Below are positions 6,613 through 12,663 of a stretch of DNA of 18,047 nucleotides, piece after piece. The position numbers and the translations under genes are program-made. Under the pieces are notes generated by a model. It had not been told where the DNA came from, ran no database searches, and saw only the letters and a list, made by a program, of their open reading frames with translations. Position 1 is the first letter of the stretch, and the number at the start of each line of letters is the position of its first letter. Source of the stretch: Clostridium sp. CAG:245 (lineage in GTDB: Bacteria; Bacillota; Clostridia; TANB77; CAG-508); NCBI GenBank assembly GCA_000435175.1, contig FR880005.1, positions 1 through 18,047 on the forward strand, in the 5' to 3' direction.

Positions 6613-7032
6613 TTAATTATTATCATATCGCTTATTTCCCCACCAATTAGGTAATACTTCTGATAATTTAATAGTTGTTCTTGTTTCATAATCTGTCAAT
6701 ATTTCCATGTTCTTATTAGCTTTATCTAATTGCATTAAAAATTCCCTGCAAGCCCCACATGGCATTCCACCATTATGTGGCGGATTATCCCTGAAAACTA
6801 TTAACCTTTTGATTTTTGTTTTTCCTGTATTGATATACATATTTAATGCTGCAACTCTTTCCGCACATAAATTCATAACACCACTAGCACTTTCAATACA
6901 AAAGCCTGTAAAAATTTTACCATCTTCACTTTCAACTGCAGCTACAACATGATGTGCGACTATAAAAGGTGATACATCTTCTCTATGATATTCTTTCTTG
7001 GCTTTATTATACATATCTTCCCATATATCCAT
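6613..7032 (-). CDS. Cytidine deaminase family protein
   Basis: Cytidine deaminases convert cytidine and deoxycytidine to uridine and deoxyuridine for salvage. The zinc site is complete: C56-A57-E58 (NLCAERVAALN) and P91-C92-G-A-C95 (MPCGACREFL). The preceding block SPFIVAHHVVAAVESEDGKIFTGFCIESAS has the core strand and Asn-equivalent region of the family. It is 139 residues, the usual size. A related sub-family contains blasticidin-S deaminase, and I cannot separate them by eye. GAGGAG lies eight bases before the ATG. It heads the run of genes expressed from the promoter at 7068-7096. Confidence 0.9.
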   Translation of the reverse strand: MDIWEDMYNKAKKEYHREDVSPFIVAHHVVAAVESEDGKIFTGFCIESASGVMNLCAERVAALNMYINTGKTKIKRLIVFRDNPPHNGGMPCGACREFLMQLDKANKNMEILTDYETRTTIKLSEVLPNWWGNKRYDNN

Positions 7033-7067
7033 ATAATTGTCTCCTCTCTAAGCATACTATTTAGCAC

Positions 7068-7096
7068 ATTATACTAATATCATCTTATTATTTTAA
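7068..7096 (-). promoter_or_regulatory. Promoter of the nucleotide-enzyme/ABC operon
   Basis: Minus strand TTAAAA (7091-7096), 17 bases, perfect TATAAT (7068-7073). The -35 overlaps the malQ stop codon. I see no terminator between malQ and this promoter, so read-through from malQ is also possible. Confidence 0.55.
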
Positions 7097-8412
7097 TAAT
7101 CCTTAATTCTTTCTTCTAAATCTTTAAAATCAATTAGTTTCCAAGACCAATTTTTATCACTTTCTATGCCCGGAATATTTATTCTTGAATTTTCATCTAA
7201 TCCTAATATATCTTGAACCATAATGATTGGCATTTTAGCTTTGCATCTTGATAGATATTGCATAATTCCAATGTTTACGTTTATTTCATAGCATTCATTT
7301 TTCTTTAAGAATTCTTTCAATTTCCATTTATGATCATCGCTTAATGTCTTATACCACCCATAGATTGTGTTGCAGTCATGATTTCCTGGGAAAACAAGAA
7401 CATTTTCCTCTTCATTGTCTCTATCATATAAGTTATCCAAATCGATTGAAAATTGCAATATTTTTTGTCTTGTAAATCCATATTTTTTACGTAGTGCAAT
7501 GGTTTCTTCTCTAATTTCGCCTAAATCTTCAACTATCAATTTTTCTGGATTTACTGTTTTATCTTTGAAAAGTTCATCAAAAAATCCATAACTTACACCA
7601 TCAGAGTATGAACCATCTCTCCCAGTTTTTCCAATTGGAATTTTGAAAAAAGAATCATATCCTCTAAAATAATCTATTCTTAACTTGTCAAACAAATTTA
7701 ATTGATATTTGAACCTCTTTGTCAAATATTTGTATTTATCTTTCTTGATGTTTTCAACGTTATATACTGGGCTATTCCACTTTTGTCCATTTTGATTAAA
7801 ATAATCCGGCGGTGTTCCAGCTTCAAAAGTGAATTTGCCATCTTTCATTTCAAAATATTCAGGATAATATCGTGTTTCAACAGAATCAAAAACAGGATAC
7901 ACTGGCATGTCTCCAATAATTTGAACATTTTTTTCGTTTGCATATTGTTTTAATTCCATCCATTGAGTATACAGAATATATTGTAAAAATAAATAGTATT
8001 CTTTACTTTTACCTTTTTTTATATGTGCAAACTCTGCATATTTATCTATTTCATCTATTTTAATAAACTTTTTGAATTTGTTGTCGGGTTTAAAATTTTC
8101 AAAAGCCTCTTTATAATATTTTTCCTTAAAGTCATCATATATTGCTCTGTCTTTATTTGGACGGGTCTCAGCTTCTTTTATTAGTCCTTGTTCAGCTAGT
8201 TTATCAAGCGAAATGTAATTCTCCTCAAGAGCGTAATAGCTTACAGGTGAATATGGATGATTATTACATTCGTTTATAGGCAAGATCTCCCAATATTTTA
8301 TGTTATTTTTACTTAATATATCTATAAATTCATATGCTTCGTGTCCAAAATCTCCAATTTCATATTTACTTGGAAGTGAAAATATTGGAAGTAATACACC
8401 TTTCTCTTTCAT
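7093..8412 (-). CDS. malQ: 4-alpha-glucanotransferase (GH77), compact form
   Basis: MalQ transfers alpha-1,4-glucan segments between maltodextrins in the cytoplasm. The N-terminus aligns from the start (GVLLPIFSLPSKYEIGDFG, then YWEILPIN). The catalytic core is intact: the nucleophile region RIDYFRGYD (D247), VEDLGEI (E295) and PGNHDCNT (D346), plus GDMPVYPVFDS and AGTPPDYFNQNGQKWNSP. At 439 residues it is shorter than the usual 500 or so, apparently through shorter loops rather than a lost end, since the C-terminus still has the RINIPG and NWSWKL motifs. AAAGGA precedes the ATG, and its start overlaps the stop of a small upstream frame (ATGA). No other glycogen or maltodextrin gene is nearby. 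Confidence 0.93.
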   Translation of the reverse strand: MKEKGVLLPIFSLPSKYEIGDFGHEAYEFIDILSKNNIKYWEILPINECNNHPYSPVSYYALEENYISLDKLAEQGLIKEAETRPNKDRAIYDDFKEKYYKEAFENFKPDNKFKKFIKIDEIDKYAEFAHIKKGKSKEYYLFLQYILYTQWMELKQYANEKNVQIIGDMPVYPVFDSVETRYYPEYFEMKDGKFTFEAGTPPDYFNQNGQKWNSPVYNVENIKKDKYKYLTKRFKYQLNLFDKLRIDYFRGYDSFFKIPIGKTGRDGSYSDGVSYGFFDELFKDKTVNPEKLIVEDLGEIREETIALRKKYGFTRQKILQFSIDLDNLYDRDNEEENVLVFPGNHDCNTIYGWYKTLSDDHKWKLKEFLKKNECYEINVNIGIMQYLSRCKAKMPIIMVQDILGLDENSRINIPGIESDKNWSWKLIDFKDLEERIKDY

Positions 8413-8468
8413 ATTCTTTTGTTTCCTTTCAAATTTATTTTCTGTAGAAATTGTTGTTCTATTTTCAT
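8409..8468 (-). CDS. Small upstream ORF overlapping the malQ start
   Basis: A 19-codon ORF (MKIEQQFLQKINLKG...) ends in TGA that overlaps the malQ ATG as ATGA, the classic arrangement for coupled translation. GGAG lies eleven bases before its ATG. The same frame is open further upstream (TLSASFGDVID) with a possible TTG start at 8496-8498, so it could be the tail of a lost gene rather than a leader peptide. The promoter at 8511-8539 places it on the malQ transcript. Confidence 0.35.
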   Translation of the reverse strand: MKIEQQFLQKINLKGNKRI

Positions 8469-8510
8469 GTCTATAACATCTCCAAAACTAGCACTCAATG
8501 TTTCTTCTTT

Positions 8511-8539
8511 TTTATATCATAAAAACAAGTTATTTACAA
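8511..8539 (-). promoter_or_regulatory. Promoter of malQ and its upstream ORF
   Basis: Minus strand TTGTAA (8534-8539), 17 bases, TATAAA (8511-8516). The transcript leader to malQ would be about 90 bases and include the small ORF. Confidence 0.6.
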
Positions 8540-8628
8540 TATGGGATTTTTATAGTCTACTAAATATTGCATAAAATATTAATATAAGAGAATATTTTAC
8601 AAAATTCTCGGAAAAGATTTAAAATTAA

Positions 8629-9319
8629 ATGAAAAAATTATTTATTATTTTTATACCTGCAATTTCACTGTTATTACTAGGCTTTGTTTCATCTTATGCT
8701 TTATAAATGCCTGTATATGATGAAACCTATAATAATCAAGGTGCAATTTATGCAAACGGTACTTCAATTGTAGTTTCAGAATCCGAAGATCAGACGCTTG
8801 TTAGCTGGAATGACGGAAGTCAGATTGTTCAAACATTGAGCTAAATGGTGGTAAAGTTTTCTCTATGCGAGGTGGAAGCATTGCAACAGTCAAAAATCTC
8901 TGGCGGAAATATTGCTGTATTTCAATCTGTAAACAGAGGTACTGTTGAAAAAGCCAATGTAAAAGTCGACGGTGGTAATATTGATAAATTTTATGTTGGT
9001 GGAGAAACCGAAGATTCAACTGTTACAGGAACAATAAACAATGTAGAAACTAACCTTATTGTTGGAAATATTAATACTTTAAATGTTGGAAGATGAAATT
9101 TCTTTTAATAGTCAAAATCCTGAAATCGCAACTGTGGATAGCAATGGCGTTATTACTGGTATTAGTAAAGGCTCTACTACTGTAGAAGTTACTGTTGGAA
9201 ATAAAACAAAAATTGTTAATGTTGAAGTTAGAAAAAGTTCGTTCTTATTTATTCTAATTGGACTACTTTGAATTACAGTACTTGCCATATTAATTCTTTT
9301 ATTATTATTCTTTATATAG
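8629..9319 (+). pseudogene. Broken surface protein: signal peptide, repeats, Big_2 domain, membrane tail
   Basis: The only plus-strand gene in the window is disrupted in several places. ATG at 8629 opens a clear signal peptide (MKKLFIIFIPAISLLLLGF...YAL) followed at once by TAA. The same frame goes on through YDETYNNQGAIYANGTSIVV to a TAA near 8842. The protein then continues in another frame (ELNGGKVFSMRGGSIATVK) and again in a third (ISGGNIAVFQSVNRGTVEK, VKVDGGNIDKFYVGG). One more shift near 9095 leads into a bacterial Ig-like group 2 domain (ISFNSQNPEIATVDSNGVIT, GISKGSTTVEVTV). A TGA at 9269-9271 interrupts the final membrane segment FLFILIGLL/ITVLAILILLLLFFI, which ends at TAG 9317-9319. 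The Gly/Val/Asn repeats resemble beta-helix surface proteins. The damage looks like old decay, and blocks of repeat may also be missing. Confidence 0.85.
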
Positions 9320-9325
9320 AGGTTT

Positions 9326-9356
9326 AGTGGTTGTTGCAAATTTAGTAACAACCACT
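9326..9356. repeat. Perfect 10-bp inverted repeat between the pseudogene and rhuM-fic
   Basis: AGTGGTTGTT (9326-9335) pairs perfectly with AACAACCACT (9347-9356) around an 11-base loop. It sits 7 bases after the pseudogene stop and 37 bases beyond the stop of the facing gene, the place for a shared terminator. Neither side carries a proper U-tract, so termination is only suggested. Confidence 0.6.
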
Positions 9357-9392
9357 TCTGGTGTCTTATCTGATAATTCGAAAAATCCACAT

Positions 9393-10352
9393 TTAGTCAT
9401 TTTTTAAAAAATTCATTACTAAATCTATAATAATTTCCTTTTCTTTTGGATTTGATTCTGCTATCAATAAAGTAAGTGCAGCTAATGTATTATTATCAAT
9501 TGTCTGTCTTCCGTTTTTATATAAAATTCCATAGAAATTTAAAAAATATATAAATAATGTTGCAGCAATTCTTTTATTTCCATCGACAAATACATGGTTC
9601 TTTACGATTAAATACAAGAAATTTGCTCCTTTTTCTTCAATACTCTTATAAATATCTTGTCCTCCAAAGCTTTGATAAATATTTCCAATAATTGCTTCAA
9701 GTCCTCTATTTCTTTCTATTGCAAATATTGAACTTTCTGAATTAAATCTAAGCTGATTTATTACATGAATACAATCGTCATACTTTATTTTTCTCTCATC
9801 TATATTACCCTTTACTTTTTCTAGCGTTCTATGGTCATAGTCATCTAGTAAATTTAATGCTTTAGAATAATCTCCTATAACTCTTAGTATTTCTTTTGCA
9901 TCATTTCCTTCTAATCTTTCATCCATTCGGTTTGCAATATCTATTAGTTTTACTGTTTTTTCTAAATATTCTAATCTCTTTTGATTTACAGCATAGCCCC
10001 TTAGCATATAATCTTTTAAAACATTATTTGCCCATTTTCTAAATAAAATTCCCTTATCTGACTTGACCCTATATCCAACACTTAAAATCATATCTAGGTT
10101 ATAATATTCTACTTCTCTTTTTACTTCTCTTTCGCCTTCTTTTTGAACTGTCGCAAATTTTGCGACAGTTGGAATATCTGCCAATTCCTCTGCAAGTGCA
10201 TTATTAATGTGTTTACCTATAGTTTTTACATCTCTGTTAAATAATGTTGCCATTTGTTGTCTATTCAGCCATACCGTTTCATCTTTTAAGTTTACTTCTA
10301 ATTTTACTCCTTGGTTTTCAAATAAAATAATTTCATTTTTTCTTTCTTCCAT
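9393..10352 (-). CDS. RhuM-like protein fused to a Fic/Doc domain
   Basis: The N-terminal half is RhuM-like: VKLEVNLKDETVWLNRQQMA, LFNRDVKTIGKHIN and YYNLDMILSVGYRVKS, a fold shared with phage antirepressor-type DNA-binding modules. The C-terminal half is Fic/Doc, with HVFVDGNKR (253-261), which holds the catalytic His and the Lys-Arg of the Doc-type motif (HxFxxxNKR), preceded by EEKGANFLYLIVKN. Fic proteins add AMP, and Doc adds phosphate, to target proteins. Which reaction applies here is unknown. I start at the Met of MEERKNEI because AAGGA lies eight bases before it; the upstream ATG (10359-10361) overlaps that site. There are 319 residues, the usual size of this fusion family, which is common in gut bacteria and on mobile elements. 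No partner antitoxin is adjacent. Transcription starts from a perfect promoter. Confidence 0.9.
   Translation of the reverse strand: MEERKNEIILFENQGVKLEVNLKDETVWLNRQQMATLFNRDVKTIGKHINNALAEELADIPTVAKFATVQKEGEREVKREVEYYNLDMILSVGYRVKSDKGILFRKWANNVLKDYMLRGYAVNQKRLEYLEKTVKLIDIANRMDERLEGNDAKEILRVIGDYSKALNLLDDYDHRTLEKVKGNIDERKIKYDDCIHVINQLRFNSESSIFAIERNRGLEAIIGNIYQSFGGQDIYKSIEEKGANFLYLIVKNHVFVDGNKRIAATLFIYFLNFYGILYKNGRQTIDNNTLAALTLLIAESNPKEKEIIIDLVMNFLKND
10146..10170. repeat. Perfect 25-bp palindrome inside the rhuM-fic gene
   Basis: AACTGTCGCAAA and TTTGCGACAGTT are exact inverted arms of 12 bases with a single central T. It codes for TVAKFATV (residues about 62-69), a segment that I believe is conserved in RhuM proteins, so the symmetry may come partly from the protein sequence. 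In an AT-rich genome its CG content stands out. Confidence 0.8.
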
Positions 10353-10423
10353 AAGAACCATCCTTTTCTTTATAATTTAAGTTCTAGATACATTTACTTC
10401 TACTTACAAAGCTTCAAATTTTC

Positions 10424-10444
10424 GTTCTTATAGAACTTATGTTC
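10424..10444. promoter_or_regulatory. Overlapping GTTC/GAAC inverted repeats in the rhuM-fic leader
   Basis: Plus strand: GTTCT-TAT-AGAAC (10424-10436) overlaps GAAC-TTAT-GTTC (10433-10444), so three half-sites alternate within 21 bases just downstream of the start region of transcription. Further GTTC/GAAC half-sites lie at 10381-10384 and 10355-10358, the last next to the ribosome site. This looks like an operator for autoregulation or for an unlinked repressor. The function is inferred. Confidence 0.5.
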
Positions 10445-10446
10445 GT

Positions 10447-10475
10447 ATTATACAATAGTTTCATTTGTATGTCAA
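10447..10475 (-). promoter_or_regulatory. Perfect consensus sigma-A promoter of rhuM-fic
   Basis: Minus strand TTGACA (10470-10475), exactly 17 bases, TATAAT (10447-10452). The leader to the chosen ATG is about 90 bases and contains the GTTC/GAAC repeats. Confidence 0.85.
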
Positions 10476-10567
10476 TTCTTTTTTGTAAATATCTCTAAAA
10501 TAAAACATACTTTACATTACTATACATTAATCATGAGCTTCTCTAATTTTATATTTTAATTTTTAAA

Positions 10568-10596
10568 GCTGTAGAAAGTTACAAACTCTCTACAGC
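10568..10596 (-). terminator. Strong hairpin terminator of the alpha/beta hydrolase gene (bidirectional form)
   Basis: GCTGTAGA pairs with TCTACAGC, and after one mismatch AGTT pairs with AACT around a 3-base loop. On the plus strand it is followed by CATTTTTTAAG. On the minus strand it is followed by TTTAAAAATT. The minus-strand use fits the gene order. Confidence 0.75.
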
Positions 10597-10626
10597 CATT
10601 TTTTAAGCTAGAATAATTATTCAATC

Positions 10627-10689
10627 TTATATTCTTTTCTCTGTATCTAACATTGCTTTCCAGTATGGGCGTTGATCAGCATTATTTTA
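10627..10689 (-). pseudogene. Short in-frame coding-like extension after the hydrolase stop
   Basis: Immediately after the hydrolase TAA a second TAA follows, and then the same frame stays protein-like for 18 codons (NNADQRPYWKAMLDTEKRI) to a further TAA at 10627-10629. The Trp, Pro and Asp content is unusual for chance in this AT-rich sequence. It may be the tail of a lost neighbour or a former C-terminus. It is too short to be certain. Confidence 0.25.
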
Positions 10690-11700
10690 TTAAATTCTGA
10701 CATCATCTAGAAAATCAAATATCTTATTATAATATGTTTCTGGCTCTTTATATCTTGATTCAGTATGTCCTGCACTATGTATTATAAGTTTATCTTTCTT
10801 GCAATTAACTGCTTCATATAATTGTTCACACATATACTCCGGAACAAAATCATCATTATCTCCATGAATAAACAATATTGGAACAGTTGCTTTTTTCACT
10901 TGCTCTAATGCTGATGCTTCTTTAATATCGTATTTTGCTCTGAAATTTGCAACTATTTCAAACATATTTAATACTGGAAAAGCTGGTAAATTAAACCTAG
11001 CCTTAGCCTCTGATGCAAATATATCCCATACTGATGTATAACCGCTGTCTTCTATTATTGCTTTAACATTGCTTGAAAGTTCATCTCCTGACGCCATGAG
11101 TACTGTTGCAGCACCCATTGACGAACCATGTAATATAATATTAGAATTATTATTTTGTTTTATAATTAAGTCTATCCAACATTTTAAATCATCTTTATCT
11201 AACCATCCCATTCCTATATATTCGCCTTCACTTTCGCCAGTGGCTCTCATATATGGAATTAGTACATTGTAGCCATTTTCTGAAAAGTGCCTTCCTATTG
11301 AAATTACTGATTCTGGATTTGAACGATAACCATGTAGAACAATTACCCAGTCATTAATTTGTTCATCTTTTATGTATTCGGTTCCTTTTAAGGTTATTCC
11401 ATCATTTGCAGTAATCTCAACTTTTTCATTTTTTATAGTATTTGTCCATTGATTTGCAAATTGTTTTTCTTCTTCTCGATTTTCTTCTATAACTCTTTCA
11501 GTTTCATTATCTATACTAGCAACTTCTACCACTTCTTTATTTTTTACTTCTCTATCTCCACCATTTCCCGTTCTTAATATTGCATAATTAACAAAATAAT
11601 TTCCTATTCCTATGGTTGCTATTACACTAATTATAACCACAATTCCCGTTGCAATTAGTAGCTTTTTTAAAATATTTAACCAATTATTTTTCTTTTCCAT
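10690..11700 (-). CDS. Membrane-anchored alpha/beta hydrolase
   Basis: The protein starts with a membrane helix (about residues 9-31, ILKKLLIATGIVVIISVIATIGIG) and so is probably anchored with its catalytic domain outside or at the membrane. The hydrolase domain shows the oxyanion block VLHGYRSNPES, the nucleophile elbow HGSSMGAATVL (G-x-S-x-G type, Ser before Met), the acidic residue in FIHGDNDDFVP and the final His in HSAGHTES. This is the YqkD-like alpha/beta hydrolase group found in Bacillus and clostridia, whose substrates are not known. An acidic linker (NREEEKQFANQWTN) joins the anchor to the domain. I start at MEKKNN because AAAGGTG lies nine bases before that ATG; seven upstream codons (MKKGVIN) overlap the site. 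It is transcribed alone and followed by a terminator. Confidence 0.88.
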   Translation of the reverse strand: MEKKNNWLNILKKLLIATGIVVIISVIATIGIGNYFVNYAILRTGNGGDREVKNKEVVEVASIDNETERVIEENREEEKQFANQWTNTIKNEKVEITANDGITLKGTEYIKDEQINDWVIVLHGYRSNPESVISIGRHFSENGYNVLIPYMRATGESEGEYIGMGWLDKDDLKCWIDLIIKQNNNSNIILHGSSMGAATVLMASGDELSSNVKAIIEDSGYTSVWDIFASEAKARFNLPAFPVLNMFEIVANFRAKYDIKEASALEQVKKATVPILFIHGDNDDFVPEYMCEQLYEAVNCKKDKLIIHSAGHTESRYKEPETYYNKIFDFLDDVRI

Positions 11701-11778
11701 GTTTATAACACCTTTTTTCATTTTTCGTATATTTTAACATAAAATTCGTAGAATTACATAAATCTGACCCACTAGTAC

Positions 11779-11809
11779 AAAAAAATTGCACCCCATTTCG
11801 AGTACAATT
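11779..11809 (-). terminator. Terminator of the SanA-like gene
   Basis: Minus strand: AATTGTACTC pairs with GGGTGCAATT (two G-U pairs) around a 6-base loop and is followed by seven T. Its layout resembles the terminator at 17566-17609, so both may belong to one family of terminators. Confidence 0.8.
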
Positions 11810-11857
11810 CTTGAATTTCACTTCTTTTGTATGTTCTAAAGCCTAAATGTTCATATG

Positions 11858-12529
11858 TTACACATCTTTTTTCTTATCATTTGTAATATCGCCATTACCA
11901 CTTACTGGTATTGTTTCTCCTAAATAAGTTGGCTTTGGTTTGAATATACATTTTATAAAATCTTTATCTCTTGCTAATATTTCTCTTAATTCTCTATATG
12001 TTGCTCCTACATATTGTCTGGGATCTGCTCCGACTCCATAAGCTTCTAAGCCTAATTTATTAGCAATGTATAATGCTCTGTATAAATGATACTCTTGTGT
12101 GACTATTACAATTCTTTTAGCTTTAAATATTTCCTTTGCTCTATATATGCTCTCATATGTTGAAAAGCCTGCGTGATCCATAAAAATATTCTCCGAAGGC
12201 ACTCCTTTTTCAATGGCATAGTTTTTCATTATGTTTACTTCGTCATAATCTTCCTTGCCATGGTCTCCGCTCATTATTATTTTACTAGACACATTATTTT
12301 CATACAATTTGATACCTTCTAATAGCCTATCTTCCAACATATGGCTAGGCTTGTCTCCCCATACGCCAGCACCTAGTACAATAATACAATCTATATCTGA
12401 TAATTTATCATACTCATTTTCTCGAATTATCTGATCTTTTGTTGAAATTTTTACATAAGCATTTATTCCAAACACACATACTAAAATTACAACAATAATA
12501 ATCATTAAATATACCATTACCTTTTTCAT
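11858..12529 (-). CDS. SanA/YdcF-like DUF218 envelope protein
   Basis: DUF218 proteins such as SanA and ElyC are anchored envelope proteins linked to cell-wall integrity and vancomycin exclusion; their reaction is unclear. Here a membrane helix spans about 4-24 (VMVYLMIIIVVILVCVFGINAY). The DUF218 domain then shows IIVLGAGVWGDKPS (49-62), the loop MSGDHG (86-91) with a following Glu, AGFSTYES (120-127) and the strand IVTQEYHLYRALYIA (142-156). The C-terminus is Lys-rich and polar. At 223 residues it is the usual length. Its ribosome site GGAG and an extended -10 promoter are good, and it is a single-gene unit closed by a terminator. Confidence 0.88.
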   Translation of the reverse strand: MKKVMVYLMIIIVVILVCVFGINAYVKISTKDQIIRENEYDKLSDIDCIIVLGAGVWGDKPSHMLEDRLLEGIKLYENNVSSKIIMSGDHGKEDYDEVNIMKNYAIEKGVPSENIFMDHAGFSTYESIYRAKEIFKAKRIVIVTQEYHLYRALYIANKLGLEAYGVGADPRQYVGATYRELREILARDKDFIKCIFKPKPTYLGETIPVSGNGDITNDKKKDV

Positions 12530-12569
12530 ATACCTTCTCCTATTATTAGTTTAACTTCATCTAATTTGC

Positions 12570-12597
12570 ATTATACCATACTTGTATATTTTTTCAA
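12570..12597 (-). promoter_or_regulatory. Extended -10 promoter of the SanA-like gene
   Basis: Minus strand TTGAAA (12592-12597), 16 bases, TATAAT (12570-12575) with TGG directly before it, which fits the extended TGn element. Confidence 0.75.
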
Positions 12598-12605
12598 CAC
12601 CCGAA

Positions 12606-12655
12606 TATGTATAAAAAATTTAAAAAATTATACATATTTTTTGAACATGTATAAT
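12606..12655 (-). terminator. Terminator of the Mg2+ ATPase gene, built from three alternating arms
   Basis: Three ATGTATAA/TTATACAT arms lie at 12606-12614, 12627-12636 and 12647-12655. The outer right pair (12627-12635 with 12647-12655) forms a perfect 9-bp stem followed on the minus strand by six T and ends the ATPase transcript. The left pair (12606-12614 with 12628-12636) forms another 9-bp stem followed by T6 on the plus strand. The two hairpins share the middle arm and exclude each other. Confidence 0.75.
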
Positions 12656-12663
12656 TTTTTTGT

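Larger units (their letters stand above)
10353..10689. other. Gene-free stretch between rhuM-fic and the alpha/beta hydrolase
   Basis: These 337 bases hold, from left to right, the rhuM-fic leader with GTTC/GAAC repeats, its promoter, about 90 bases with no recognisable signal (10476-10567), a strong hairpin terminator (10568-10596), and a short in-frame protein-like extension of the hydrolase gene (10627-10689). I see no RNA gene. Confidence 0.6.

Noticed and set aside
9269..9271. TGA in the pseudogene as a recoded Trp or Sec codon
   Set aside because: TGG is used normally for Trp throughout, TGA ends several intact genes, and other disruptions in the same gene show plain decay.
9112..9390. 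Minus-strand ORF of 92 codons
   Set aside because: Shadow of the Big_2 part of the plus-strand pseudogene.
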